Source: a virus
Virus record (IMG/VR): IMGVR_UViG_3300044616_001206
Location: 1-47,251 of that record
Length of the DNA: 47,251 nt
Direction: 5' to 3' (one strand)
Made by a program: the position numbers and the translations under genes
Notes under the pieces: generated by a model
What the model was told of the DNA's origin: nothing
The model's input: the letters and a program-made list of their open reading frames with translations, nothing else
Databases searched by the model: none
Shown: positions 6,635-15,606 of the stretch, in pieces
Layout of the letters: each line of letters begins with the position of its first letter
How positions within the stretch are numbered: position 1 is the first letter of the stretch

Positions 6635-9541
6635 TTAGATATTTTCAAATGATGCTCCTGTTGGAGTAATAATGAATTCTAAATCAATAAATTCAAGAGA
6701 ACGAGTTGGTTTGATATAAATCTTACCTCTCAATGTGTTAGCATCAATATCTTCTGGATCATTTGATACTGTTACACGGAACTCATATAAACCTCTTTCT
6801 TTCTTGATATTTTCCAAAATTGGGTTAACCAATCTTAAGAATTCGTTTCTTACCTGTTCGTCATTTTGTTCAAATAACAATCTTACAGAAACTGCAGAAA
6901 TTAACTTTCTTGCTCTTAATAACAATCTTCTTACGTTGATTCTATCTAAAGCAGATTCTCTAACTTGTAACGTTTTGTTACCCCAAATGATTGTACCTGT
7001 ATCAGAGAATGTTGCAATTGGGTTAATTCTGTTCTTATATAATTCATCTCTTTCATCTAAAGTTAATTTTTTAGACGCTTTGATTGCGTTTACTAAACCT
7101 CTTGAGAAACCCGCAACTGCGAACCAAGGGAAAGAAACGTTGTCAGTTAATGCAATGTTCTTTAATACTTCACCTGTTGGTGGAATATAAAGTTGAGTTG
7201 CATTATCTGTGTCTCTTACTTGAATCCAAGGCCAATATGTTGCCGAGTAGTTAGAATCAATAGATGCGTCATCTAAGATACCTATTACTTGGTCAGCGGC
7301 AGTTGTACCTGTGATATTTGGTGAATTCATGATATACAACGAATCTGCTCTATCATTTTCAACCATATCAATTGCTTGAGTAGTTAATGAAGAATGATCT
7401 TGGAAGTTAATACCTGGTGTTGCAAACACGTTAATATCAATAGCTTCAGGATTTGCAAATGTTTCAATACCTTGTAAATAAGAATAGTAATCTGAATTAC
7501 CTAAGTCGTCATTAAAGACACCTCCATTAACTTCTTTACCACTTGTGTATGTACTTTTACCATAAATGTATCCATCACCATTTGTTCTTGTTTGTCTGTA
7601 AATATCCCAACCATCACGACCACCAAAAACCATAAATGTAAATTTACGATAATTGATTGATGTTAGTTTATTATCAACCCCAGATTGACCTTCCAAATCG
7701 TATGGTGTTGTCATAAACATTTTTTCTGTTGGAGTTGCACCTGATATATTAGATGCATTTAGTGATAAGTGGAAACCATATGTTTCATCAACTCCACCTG
7801 TACCTTTATATTTCAATAAGTCTCTATCAAATCCAACTTGTGAAGATACACCTAACATTACTTTTCTAACCTTATCTCCAGATTCTACTACTTCTGTACC
7901 GTCTGCTGCGTATTTTACAATATCACCAGCGTCGTGGTATTGTGTTTTATACATAATACCTCCGTATGTTGTACCTGTTAATGAACTAATTCTATTACAA
8001 GCAAAACCTTTAAAACCAGCGGGAAATGCATCAACAGGGTGATTTTCCACCATTGACAACATGATATATTTTGAACGTAATTCATATTCACCATCTGAAG
8101 TACCTACTTTTCTTGCGATGTAACCAGGTAAATCAGGATTCATTGAACATCTTGAGAACTTTTCAAGTACGATTTGATTATCGTCAGAATCGTTAAAATC
8201 ACGTACTAATAAGTCAAATTCCGCAGTATCTAAATTAATATTTTGAACTGTAATTTTAACTTGGAAGTTAGCTGATTCACCATCAGAAATTGTAATAACT
8301 TGGAATAAATCAGATACATTACCTCCACGATATTCCGAAACGACCATTGGAGAAATTGTTGTATCCCATTGACCTAAGAAATTATCACCTTCGGTTGTTG
8401 TAACAAAATCCATAGATAAACCTCTAACTACTCCACTTTCAAATGAAGATTTTAATAAATTTGAATATATTTCGTGTACATATAATGGAAAATCTGAATA
8501 ATTCTTATCAAATACATCAGTTCCAAATACTTTAGAAATATATTTTGTTGAACTTTGGTCAAATGTACATGTAAATGAAGTTCCACCTGTCACGGTTAAA
8601 CCAGTAACATTGATTAAAAACTCACCTAATGGATTAACTCCCATATCATCAACATCTTGACTAATTTCAATTTGTGTGTTACCTGTAACTTCTAATGTTA
8701 ATGTTTGACCAACATAACGACCTCTTGATCTTAATGCAGCGACAACAACACCATGTTGTTCGTAGTTATGTTCAGCATCATATTCAAATCTTGTTACATC
8801 CCATTTGGCGTTTGAACCATCAAATTCAAAAACATATGAATAAACCGCATCAACGGTAGTTTCATCACCTGGTGTTGACAAATGATAACAAGAGTTATAC
8901 CACTCTTTACCGTTAGGATTATTTGAATTAAACTTACCAGTTAATGGAGAAACTAATTCATCACCACTTGGTTCTACTTCACCTTCAGGAAGTTGTCCAA
9001 TAACGAACCACTCATTATCGTGAGTTGCACCAGTAGTGTATCCACTAAACTTAGAAACTAAATAATCTGTGATTGATGTACCCTCTACAGAAGTTATACC
9101 TGATAAATGACTATATAATGCTGTTATATCATCAATACCTCCGGCAGTTAAAGTAACGCCAGTATAATCACTTGTAGTTTGGAATTCTTGTAAAATTACA
9201 CCTCCGATAGTTTTAATACCGAAAGTTTTGTTTGGTTTATATCCTGTCAATCCCAATACTCTTGTTACGAATAATTGGTTAGACTCTTGTAAATAAGACT
9301 TTGCAACGTAAGGTAATTCATACTTTGGGTTACCGTCACCGAATTTCATTGGTGAAGTTGGTCCGAAATATGTCTTAAACTCATCAAAATTACCTACTAA
9401 AATTGGTTCAAAAGCTGGACCTTTTAAAGTCTCACCTACTAAACCTAATGTGGTAACCCCAACGCTTTGTGCAACGAATGTTAAATCCTTCTCTGATGTA
9501 TAGACACCTGGAGAAACGAATACTCTGTTTGAATTTGCCAT
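6635..9541 (-). CDS. 18: Contractile tail sheath protein, T4 gp18-like
   Basis: The protein is 968 residues, longer than T4 gp18 (659 aa). The N-terminus SNRVFVSPGVYTSEKDLTF is the typical sheath opening (SPGVYxxExD). GVTTLGLVGETLKGPAFEP with its GP-hhxP ending follows. The C-terminal 140 residues carry the conserved sheath domain: RINPIATFSDTGTIIWGNKT, then an RRLLLRARKLI helix, FEQNDEQVRNEFLRLVNP and FRVTVSNDPEDIDANTLRGK. The extra length lies in the middle (about residues 120-520), probably surface-exposed insertion domains. The protein forms the contractile outer tube. It is flanked by a late-promoter octamer 38 nt upstream and a strong terminator downstream, consistent with high-level late expression as a single-gene unit. 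Confidence 0.93.
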   Translation of the reverse strand: MANSNRVFVSPGVYTSEKDLTFVAQSVGVTTLGLVGETLKGPAFEPILVGNFDEFKTYFGPTSPMKFGDGNPKYELPYVAKSYLQESNQLFVTRVLGLTGYKPNKTFGIKTIGGVILQEFQTTSDYTGVTLTAGGIDDITALYSHLSGITSVEGTSITDYLVSKFSGYTTGATHDNEWFVIGQLPEGEVEPSGDELVSPLTGKFNSNNPNGKEWYNSCYHLSTPGDETTVDAVYSYVFEFDGSNAKWDVTRFEYDAEHNYEQHGVVVAALRSRGRYVGQTLTLEVTGNTQIEISQDVDDMGVNPLGEFLINVTGLTVTGGTSFTCTFDQSSTKYISKVFGTDVFDKNYSDFPLYVHEIYSNLLKSSFESGVVRGLSMDFVTTTEGDNFLGQWDTTISPMVVSEYRGGNVSDLFQVITISDGESANFQVKITVQNINLDTAEFDLLVRDFNDSDDNQIVLEKFSRCSMNPDLPGYIARKVGTSDGEYELRSKYIMLSMVENHPVDAFPAGFKGFACNRISSLTGTTYGGIMYKTQYHDAGDIVKYAADGTEVVESGDKVRKVMLGVSSQVGFDRDLLKYKGTGGVDETYGFHLSLNASNISGATPTEKMFMTTPYDLEGQSGVDNKLTSINYRKFTFMVFGGRDGWDIYRQTRTNGDGYIYGKSTYTSGKEVNGGVFNDDLGNSDYYSYLQGIETFANPEAIDINVFATPGINFQDHSSLTTQAIDMVENDRADSLYIMNSPNITGTTAADQVIGILDDASIDSNYSATYWPWIQVRDTDNATQLYIPPTGEVLKNIALTDNVSFPWFAVAGFSRGLVNAIKASKKLTLDERDELYKNRINPIATFSDTGTIIWGNKTLQVRESALDRINVRRLLLRARKLISAVSVRLLFEQNDEQVRNEFLRLVNPILENIKKERGLYEFRVTVSNDPEDIDANTLRGKIYIKPTRSLEFIDLEFIITPTGASFENI

Positions 9542-9579
9542 CGATTAATGTTTGGTTAATATTTTTTTATTACTTATCT

Positions 9580-9587
9580 TATAAATA
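9580..9587 (-). promoter_or_regulatory. Candidate late promoter octamer TATTTATA (sheath)
   Basis: Minus-strand TATTTATA ending 38 nt before the sheath ATG, the same distance as in front of the tube gene. Confidence 0.6.
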
Positions 9588-9623
9588 TCTTTGTTTTTAG
9601 TAAAGATTTCCGTATTTTTCTTA

Positions 9624-9645
9624 AAAAGATAGTTATTTATCTTTT
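9624..9645. promoter_or_regulatory. Inverted repeat, possible operator of the small RHH gene
   Basis: AAAAGATA (9624-9631) and TATCTTTT (9638-9645) form a perfect 8-bp inverted repeat with a 6-nt spacer. It spans a TATTTATC octamer and lies 12 nt before the start of the small ribbon-helix-helix-like gene. Autoregulation is an inference. Confidence 0.4.
9634..9641 (+). promoter_or_regulatory. Candidate late promoter octamer TATTTATC
   Basis: Plus-strand variant TATTTATC ending 16 nt before the ATG at 9658, and inside the inverted repeat 9624-9645. Confidence 0.4.
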
Positions 9646-9657
9646 ATTATCTTTATC

Positions 9658-9813
9658 ATGGAAAACAAACAAAAAAACGTTAAGATAGGTGAAAAACACC
9701 ACGAAATGCTAAAATCATATTGTGATAAGAATGGTTTAAAAATCTATAAAGTTTTAGAAAAACACATTGAAGATTTATGTAAACCAAAAAAGAAAGATAT
9801 ATATGGTGAATAA
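9658..9813 (+). CDS. Small ribbon-helix-helix-like protein (51 aa)
   Basis: A 51-codon plus-strand frame fills the gap between two minus-strand genes. It begins MENKQKNVKIGEKHHEMLKS, followed by YCDKNGLKIYKVLEKHIEDL and a basic tail. The pattern of a short strand (NVKI), helix (EKHHEMLKSYCDKNG) and second helix (KIYKVLEKHIEDL) is that of Arc/MetJ-type ribbon-helix-helix DNA-binding proteins. It ends 1 nt before the convergent gp15-like gene, so there is no wasted sequence, which supports a real gene. It lies back to back with the sheath promoter, and an inverted repeat precedes it, so it could be a local repressor. The fold is inferred from sequence pattern only. Confidence 0.6.
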   Translation: MENKQKNVKIGEKHHEMLKSYCDKNGLKIYKVLEKHIEDLCKPKKKDIYGE

Positions 9814-9814
9814 A

Positions 9815-11092
9815 TTAGTGTAAGTATGTCACATTAATAACTGAACCGACGGATGGTAAACCCAATAACCTAATCTGTTTTGTGTTTTGAATAATGAAAT
9901 TATCATTTTCATCTTGGACTAATCCATTAATATCTAAACTTACAAAACTATCAATGTCATAGTTTAAATTAACGAATTCGGTTGACTGTGGGTTTATAGT
10001 AAAAGATTCCTCAGTCAGATAAACAACCTTACCATAATTGTTTAGGAATGTAGTAACGTTGTCAACTCTACTGTCTTTTTTACCTCTATAATATTGAATT
10101 GTAATAACATCTCCTTGTTCAGGTGCACCCAAAGTTGTAATTCTTGATGTTCCCGATATGTGTAAATAATTTAAATCACGAATTAAAAGTTCACCATTAA
10201 GATATACATTAAACAATTTTGTTATAGGTTCCCCAACACCAAAAACGGTTTGAGTACCGTCGGCGATTATTGTTACTAATGTAAGGTCAATATTTGATGT
10301 GACTATTTTTTTAGTTACGGGTTTATTAGTTATAAATTCACTAACTAAAAAGGCTCTACTAATTGCTGGAGTAACTTCAAATTCTTCATCGTCAATTAAC
10401 AATCCTAACATTGTAAATTTATAGGTTTGTAAATAAAATCTACGTCCATCCAATGTTTCCATTGGTGTATTGTCTTCAATACCATCTAAAATGATTGGTA
10501 TGTAATGTCCTTTAACTGATGTATATGATTGTCTAGATGAAAACTTTTGTAATACGATTTTATTAAACTTATTAAGTTCTCTTAACTTGTTACAAACAAA
10601 AACAATTTCATATGACATATCAATTGCCACAGGTTGAGGCATTTTGTATATGTCCGCACCCATTTGGTTTCCGTCCCACGTTGGTACGGTTGCATAATGA
10701 AAAGTTTGTCTATCGGGAATTGTTCTTTGTGTTGACGGATTCGTACCAGGTTGAACTTCGGGTTTTCTTATAATTGCAATAAATGGTAGTTTCATATTAC
10801 CATCATCATCCGAAAAATCCCAATTATTTGAAAACTCAGCCCATCTTTGGATTGTTAAAATTTTAGGGATTACAGGTATTTGGTTACCGTCACTGACAAT
10901 CTTAAAAGTTTTTTTTGCATAGTCTAACATACCTGCGTCTAAGTCTTCATGTAAAACTGAATCAGGTAAAAAACTATCTGACTTAGTAATTTTATCTAAT
11001 AATTCTTGTCTTCTATTGATGACATTGTCACCTCTTTCGGTTTCTTTGTTTCCGTAGACCTCAATGTCAGTTTTTCTTTTAGGTATTCCCAT
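9815..11092 (-). CDS. 15: gp15-like tail terminator / sheath stabilisation protein
   Basis: The protein is 425 residues from the ATG at 11092. A GTG at 11131 would give 13 more residues but overlaps the upstream gene. Residues about 150-260 contain MPQPVAIDMSYEIVFVC, then a helix, then HYIPIILDGIEDN, RRFYLQTYKFTMLGLLID. This parallels T4 gp15 (SPIKMIYELSIF ... DIPIVLMSAAIDE ... IEWSLTFEVNGWMYPP). gp15 caps the tail and joins it to the neck. The remaining C-terminal half (270-425) is beta-rich and absent from T4 gp15. It includes two copies of a segment with VYLNGELL/LDINGLVQ followed by GDVITIQYY/GSVINVTYL. An adhesion or bridging role for that extension is possible. The gene directly follows the gp14 candidate (stop and start 1 nt apart) and precedes the sheath, matching T4 order. 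Confidence 0.62.
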   Translation of the reverse strand: MGIPKRKTDIEVYGNKETERGDNVINRRQELLDKITKSDSFLPDSVLHEDLDAGMLDYAKKTFKIVSDGNQIPVIPKILTIQRWAEFSNNWDFSDDDGNMKLPFIAIIRKPEVQPGTNPSTQRTIPDRQTFHYATVPTWDGNQMGADIYKMPQPVAIDMSYEIVFVCNKLRELNKFNKIVLQKFSSRQSYTSVKGHYIPIILDGIEDNTPMETLDGRRFYLQTYKFTMLGLLIDDEEFEVTPAISRAFLVSEFITNKPVTKKIVTSNIDLTLVTIIADGTQTVFGVGEPITKLFNVYLNGELLIRDLNYLHISGTSRITTLGAPEQGDVITIQYYRGKKDSRVDNVTTFLNNYGKVVYLTEESFTINPQSTEFVNLNYDIDSFVSLDINGLVQDENDNFIIQNTKQIRLLGLPSVGSVINVTYLH

Positions 11093-11093
11093 A

Positions 11094-11606
11094 TTATATT
11101 CCTCTAAATTCACCCTCTTGAACAGGTGCACAAATTATTGTTCTATAGTGTGGTTTAAAACCAAACATTTTATGTTTATTATCTGAAGTTACCTTACCGT
11201 CGTTTGTGACATTATAATATCTAACTTTATCTTCAGAATCTTGGTAACCTATATAATCACCATATTTTATATCTATTTTTAATTCTTCTAAATGTGTTAT
11301 ATAAACAGATATCATTAAATTACCTGGTTCGTTATACCTTAATAAACCCGACTTATACGATGAATTTTTAGGTTCATCTATTTTAACCAATCCATTGAAC
11401 TCAATTGGAGGATAGTACTTAATTTCCCCATTACCCGCCTCCGCATAAACAGAATCGGTATCACTCTTACTTCTATCAACACGATATAAGACTAATTTCA
11501 TATTCAAATCCCCGTGTAAATACTCCTGACCCATTTGAATATTGATATCAAAATCGTCTTGTGAGAAGAATTTACTTAATCTGGTGATAGGTAATTTGTT
11601 ATTCAT
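11094..11606 (-). CDS. Candidate neck protein (gp14 position), 170 aa
   Basis: A 170-residue protein beginning MNNKLPITRLSKFFSQDDFD. No clear family motif is visible. It is mixed alpha/beta with YGDYIGYQDSEDKVRYYNVT and, near the end, MFGFKPHYRTIICAPVQE. Evidence for a neck role is mainly positional: it is translationally coupled to the gp15-like gene (stop TAA, one base, ATG), and in T4 gene 14 precedes 15. The GDYIGYxDxExKxxYYxV segment could match the GDLIYFP...FEI segment of gp14, but this is weak. It is shorter than T4 gp14 (256 aa). Start ATG at 11606, with the late octamer 5 nt upstream. Confidence 0.45.
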   Translation of the reverse strand: MNNKLPITRLSKFFSQDDFDINIQMGQEYLHGDLNMKLVLYRVDRSKSDTDSVYAEAGNGEIKYYPPIEFNGLVKIDEPKNSSYKSGLLRYNEPGNLMISVYITHLEELKIDIKYGDYIGYQDSEDKVRYYNVTNDGKVTSDNKHKMFGFKPHYRTIICAPVQEGEFRGI

Positions 11607-11611
11607 ATCCT

Positions 11612-11619
11612 TATAAATA
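11612..11619 (-). promoter_or_regulatory. Candidate late promoter octamer TATTTATA
   Basis: Minus-strand TATTTATA ending 5 nt before the ATG at 11606. It heads the gp14 candidate/gp15-like operon. Confidence 0.55.
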
Positions 11620-11641
11620 GTTTAATCTTACAATCTATTTA

Positions 11642-11652
11642 GTTATATTATA
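11642..11652 (+). promoter_or_regulatory. Shared AT-rich element GTTATATTATA, candidate non-late promoter
   Basis: The same 11-mer occurs 10 nt before the helicase ATG here and 20 nt before the glycosyltransferase ATG at 33843. Both genes lack the TATTTATA octamer, so this may mark an earlier transcription class. Confidence 0.3.
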
Positions 11653-11662
11653 TATATTGTGT

Positions 11663-13414
11663 ATGGAAAATAAAATACCCGAAATTGAGGCTAGAGAAAT
11701 ATTATTAAACTACGAAGGTTCCAATAATCAGTTTCTTGATTGGAAGAGAAAATTTACCGAAGTTAAAAACTTTAAATTGACTCGTCCCCAATCTGAACAC
11801 GTTATGAAATATAAAGATGTTGTTCCTAAGGTTGCAAGAAAATATATTAATATTGTATCTACGTTTGCTGAAAAGATTATGGAGGAGAGATTTCTTCCTA
11901 AACCACCTGAAAGTATTTGGTGTGAAAAATTATTATGTGATTCAGATAAAGCATTCCATATATGGGGTAAAGTTTTAGATAGTGACCAATTGAGTGCAAT
12001 GTGGTTACCTAAAGCCGCAATTGTTCAAGAAGAAAAGAAATTAAATCGTGTTATTGATTATAGTCCATATGATGTTAGACCACCAATGGAACATCAAAAA
12101 GTTGCTATTGAGAAATTATTAGCTAACGATAAGTTTATATTGGCTGATGATATGGGTTTAGGTAAAACAACCTCCGCAGTAATCGGTGCAATAGAGAGTG
12201 GAGCTAAGAAAGTTTTAATTGTATGTCCAGCGTCACTTAAAATCAACTGGCAAAGAGAAATTTCAAATTACTCAGATAGACGTGTGTTAATAGTTGAAGG
12301 TCGTAAATGGGGTTCTACGTTTGATTTCTATATTATCAATTATGATATCATTAAAAATTATCATACAACAGATAAGAGTGAAGATAGTGATGATTATAAA
12401 TTATTAGTTAATGAAGGATTTGATTTAGCAATTGTGGATGAAGCACATTACGTTTCAAATACTACCGCAAACAGAACTCGTTTATTAAATGACGTATTAG
12501 AAAAAATTCCTAAAGTTTGGTTATTAACTGGAACACCAATGACATCAAGACCAATCAACTATTTTAATTTATTAAAAATTGTTGATTCACCTTTAACATT
12601 GAATTGGCAATCATATGTTCGTAGATACTGTAAAGGATATCAATTCACGGTAGGTAATAGAAAAGTATGGAATACAAGTGGTGCAAGTAATTTAGATGAA
12701 CTTCGTGAAAGAACTAAATCATATGTTCTTCGTAGAATGAAAACCGATATTCTTGATTTACCTGAAAAAATTGTAACACCTGTGTTTGTTGAATTGACAA
12801 GTAAGATGTACGATGAAGAGTTGGAAGAATTTACACGTATAAGTAACGATAAGAAAAATGATGAGACGATTAGTGTTACATTAAATCGTTTAATGAAAAT
12901 TAGACAACTTATATCTTACGAAAAAATTCCATACACTTGTGAATTAATAGATAAATGTTTGGAACAAGGAAAGAAAGTTATTGTATTAACAAACTTTACT
13001 ATGACACTTGATATGTTACATGACAAATATAAAAAGAATTCTGTAACACTTGATGGTCGTATGAATAAAGATAAACGACAAGAAAATGTTGATAGGTTTC
13101 AAACGGACGATAAGATAAAAGTTTTTATTGGTAACATTAAAGCTGCGGGTGTTGGTATTACATTAACCGCAGCAGAAGTTGTTATTATGAATGACTTATC
13201 ATTTGTACCTGCAGACCATTCACAAGGTGAAGATAGAGCTTATCGTTACGGACAAAAGAATAGTGTTTTAGTTTATTATCCTGTATTTGAAAATACAATT
13301 GAAAAGGTAATCTACAATATATTACAAAAGAAAAAGAATGTAATTGACCAAGTGATGGGTGACGGAGAATACTCCGAATCGTTCAGTAAAGACCTACTTA
13401 AAAGTCTCCTTTAA
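11663..13414 (+). CDS. SNF2-family (SMARCAL1/UvsW-like) DNA helicase/translocase
   Basis: 583 residues from the ATG at 11663 (an upstream TTG would add two). Superfamily 2 motifs are all visible: motif I ADDMGLGKTT at about 161-170, Ia VCPASLKINWQ, motif II DEAH at about 259-262, motif III LTGTPMTSRP at about 288-297, then in the second RecA domain VLTNFTMTLD, VFIGNIKAAGVGITLTAA (motif V) and QGEDRAYRYGQKNSV (motif VI). The DEAH box and RAYRxGQ motif VI point to the SNF2/SMARCAL1 group. Such enzymes anneal or remodel forked DNA; in T4 the analogous job (recombination, fork regression) is done by UvsW. It has no late octamer and stands in opposite orientation to the neck operon. Its last 21 nt overlap the convergent gene. 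Confidence 0.88.
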   Translation: MENKIPEIEAREILLNYEGSNNQFLDWKRKFTEVKNFKLTRPQSEHVMKYKDVVPKVARKYINIVSTFAEKIMEERFLPKPPESIWCEKLLCDSDKAFHIWGKVLDSDQLSAMWLPKAAIVQEEKKLNRVIDYSPYDVRPPMEHQKVAIEKLLANDKFILADDMGLGKTTSAVIGAIESGAKKVLIVCPASLKINWQREISNYSDRRVLIVEGRKWGSTFDFYIINYDIIKNYHTTDKSEDSDDYKLLVNEGFDLAIVDEAHYVSNTTANRTRLLNDVLEKIPKVWLLTGTPMTSRPINYFNLLKIVDSPLTLNWQSYVRRYCKGYQFTVGNRKVWNTSGASNLDELRERTKSYVLRRMKTDILDLPEKIVTPVFVELTSKMYDEELEEFTRISNDKKNDETISVTLNRLMKIRQLISYEKIPYTCELIDKCLEQGKKVIVLTNFTMTLDMLHDKYKKNSVTLDGRMNKDKRQENVDRFQTDDKIKVFIGNIKAAGVGITLTAAEVVIMNDLSFVPADHSQGEDRAYRYGQKNSVLVYYPVFENTIEKVIYNILQKKKNVIDQVMGDGEYSESFSKDLLKSLL

Positions 13415-14446
13415 TTCTTTTAATTTATCAATTATTAATTGCTCTAATTGACTATCTTTAAAATCGGCAATTTTAATGTTAATCATTTTTTCTGGTTGAG
13501 AGTGAATTATTATTTCATTTATAGAACCAGGTAAATGTTCAATTTCAATTAATATTTTATTTTGAAAACAATATTTTGCTATTTCATTTAGTTTTTCTGC
13601 AACCATAATTGATTCTTTGATTATTATTGGATGTGTTATTTCTTTTTTAAACAATATATTATAACCAACTCTACTAATATATGGTTTTAAATTTTCAAAT
13701 AATATTATTTCAGTTTGATTATCATTTATATCTACATAACACCAATAATGTACACCGGCTTTTAAATCATTAGCAGCACCCTTTATTAAATAACCGTTTT
13801 CTGATTTATCAATTACTTTACCACCTTTAACTTGAATTTTGATTATTTCTTTTCTTTTATAAATGTCTTTTGTTACTGCAGTCAACATTACATCAATACC
13901 AATAAAATCATTTGGGTCACCTCTTTCTAATGCAAAATCCATATGAGTTATTTTGTAATCACTAAATAACTTTTTTATTTTATACATTAAAGCGATAATA
14001 GTTAATTGACCTTTTGTCCAAGATTCATTACATCTAAACCAAAAATGATAAAAATATTTCGTATCAATATTAGTTGTAAAATATAACTCAAAATTTTGTT
14101 CAACAAATTTAAAAAGAATATTCAAATTATCTTCCCATTTTTCCTTATTGTTAAAATCCAATTCAATACCTGTTGAATCATAAAAAAGGTAATAGAAATC
14201 ATGAAAACAATATGGATGTGTATTTGGAGTATTTCTCCAACACCAAGAAATAGGAGTGTTTCCATCATATTCAACAATTCCATAATTTCCGTTTTTGTAC
14301 CAAAATCCCCAAATCCCTAATTCTATACCCTTTTTTTTAAAAACATAATTACATTTTGTTTTATATAATTTTTTAAAGTCTCCACTTAATAAACCTTTAA
14401 AATAATCATATTCATATTTTCTGATATGTGAGGTTAGTATATCCAT
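13394..14446 (-). CDS. Putative PD-(D/E)XK-fold nuclease-like protein (350 aa)
   Basis: I do not recognise the full protein. Residues 176-209 hold GDPNDFIGIDVML and, after about 15 residues, IIKIQVKGG. This spacing (D185, then Q205-V-K207 at the end of a strand) is that of the PD-(D/E)XK nuclease core, with Gln in place of the usual Glu. The N-terminal half (1-130) is rich in Trp, Tyr and Phe and has no known motif. The C-terminal part (250-350) is mixed alpha/beta. The Gln variant occurs in some families; whether this one is active is unknown. It is convergent with the helicase and divergent from the gp13-like gene, and its base composition looks more AT-rich than its neighbours, consistent with a recently inserted gene. 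Start ATG at 14446. Confidence 0.45.
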   Translation of the reverse strand: MDILTSHIRKYEYDYFKGLLSGDFKKLYKTKCNYVFKKKGIELGIWGFWYKNGNYGIVEYDGNTPISWCWRNTPNTHPYCFHDFYYLFYDSTGIELDFNNKEKWEDNLNILFKFVEQNFELYFTTNIDTKYFYHFWFRCNESWTKGQLTIIALMYKIKKLFSDYKITHMDFALERGDPNDFIGIDVMLTAVTKDIYKRKEIIKIQVKGGKVIDKSENGYLIKGAANDLKAGVHYWCYVDINDNQTEIILFENLKPYISRVGYNILFKKEITHPIIIKESIMVAEKLNEIAKYCFQNKILIEIEHLPGSINEIIIHSQPEKMINIKIADFKDSQLEQLIIDKLKELKETFK

Positions 14447-14461
14447 AACACAAATATATGA

Positions 14462-14469
14462 TATTTATA
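14462..14469 (+). promoter_or_regulatory. Candidate late promoter octamer TATTTATA
   Basis: Plus-strand TATTTATA ending 15 nt before the ATG at 14485 of the gp13-like gene. The octamer falls between an upstream in-frame ATG (14458) and the chosen start, which argues for the downstream start. Confidence 0.55.
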
Positions 14470-14484
14470 GTAATATACCAAATT

Positions 14485-15606
14485 ATGGCTCAAATTATAA
14501 CACAAGAACAAAAAGATAAATTATATACACAGGTATTTCACCTATTAGGTATGCCTGTCCGTGGAATTGAACTTACAGAGGAACAGATGGATACCTTTAT
14601 GGAACTTTCACTCTCTGAATATGAACAATATGTAAGTGATTGGTTAATTGAATCACAATGGTCCGCTTTGGCCGGTTTAGACGTAGATACACAATCTTTA
14701 ACAAGAGCGTTTACTACGAGAAGTTTAGATTATGAAACTCAATACACTTACTCATATTCAAAGATTGTAGGTTTACAGGCGAATGGTCCTTGGGAAATGA
14801 AAAAGGATTTTATAACGATTGTAAAAGGTCAACAAACATATGAAGTTCCTGCTGGTCGTGAAATTAATGAACTTTTATGGTTTACACGTGCAGAATTAAC
14901 CGATTCTATTATTGACCCGTTCTTAGGTGGATTTGGTGGATTAGGTGGTGTTGGATTTGGTGGTATTGGTGGATTTGCTCAAATGGGTAATGCGGGTTCT
15001 TATTTTATGATGCCGGCATATGATTTGTTAGCGAGAATGCAAGATAGAAGTTTAAAGAATAGACTTATTGGTGGTGAATTAACATACAGAATTACCGCAG
15101 GTCCTGAAGGTAAAAAATTGGTTCATTTATATAATGTACCAGGTGGTAAGTTTGACTTCGCAAACGTTGCTTCTAATAATTTCAAAGTTTGGTATTGGTA
15201 TTATGATGTTAATGATGGTGATAGAGATGATTGTTTAGCTAAAAATAAAGATATTATTAAGTTACCTTCGGATGTTGAAATGGAAGATATGACATGGGAA
15301 TCTTTAAATAAACCAGCTCAAAACTGGGTTAGAAAGTATTTGATTGCATACTCTAAAGAAGGTTTAGCAAGAATATGGGGTAAATTCTCAGGAGATTTAC
15401 AAGTTCCAGATAGTGCAGTTAAATTAGATTACTCAACATTACTAACTGAAGCTAAAGATGAAAAGATGAAATTAGTGGAAGAATTAATGCAAAGATTAGA
15501 AAGACTCCGCCCCGACAAACTTCTTGAAAGAAAAGCCGGCGAAGCGGAGAATCTAAATAAGGCACTTAAGTTTAGAGCAATGCCATCACCATTTAATGTA
15601 ATCTAA
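14485..15606 (+). CDS. 13: Neck protein, T4 gp13-like
   Basis: 373 residues from the ATG at 14485 (MAQIITQEQKDKL). The N-terminus LLGMPVRGIELTEEQMDTFM with LSEYEQY aligns well with T4 gp13 ([20 protein letters not shown] ... LELYGEY). The C-terminal region WVRKYLIAYSKEGLARIWGK, then LLTEAKDEKMKLVEEL, parallels gp13 WVKDYATALAKELNGQI ... LIEEARLEKEALREEL. The middle has a glycine-rich loop (GGFGGLGGVGFGGIGGF at about 155-171), as T4 gp13 has a Gly-rich stretch at the same place. gp13 forms the neck that closes the filled head and receives the tail. Length exceeds T4 gp13 (309 aa). It lies on the opposite strand from the gp14 candidate and gp15-like genes. The stop overlaps the polymerase stop by 4 nt. 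Confidence 0.82.
   Translation: MAQIITQEQKDKLYTQVFHLLGMPVRGIELTEEQMDTFMELSLSEYEQYVSDWLIESQWSALAGLDVDTQSLTRAFTTRSLDYETQYTYSYSKIVGLQANGPWEMKKDFITIVKGQQTYEVPAGREINELLWFTRAELTDSIIDPFLGGFGGLGGVGFGGIGGFAQMGNAGSYFMMPAYDLLARMQDRSLKNRLIGGELTYRITAGPEGKKLVHLYNVPGGKFDFANVASNNFKVWYWYYDVNDGDRDDCLAKNKDIIKLPSDVEMEDMTWESLNKPAQNWVRKYLIAYSKEGLARIWGKFSGDLQVPDSAVKLDYSTLLTEAKDEKMKLVEELMQRLERLRPDKLLERKAGEAENLNKALKFRAMPSPFNVI

Noticed and set aside
14458-14484. Upstream ATG for the gp13-like gene
   Set aside because: It lies upstream of the late octamer, and the gp13-like alignment begins after the downstream ATG.
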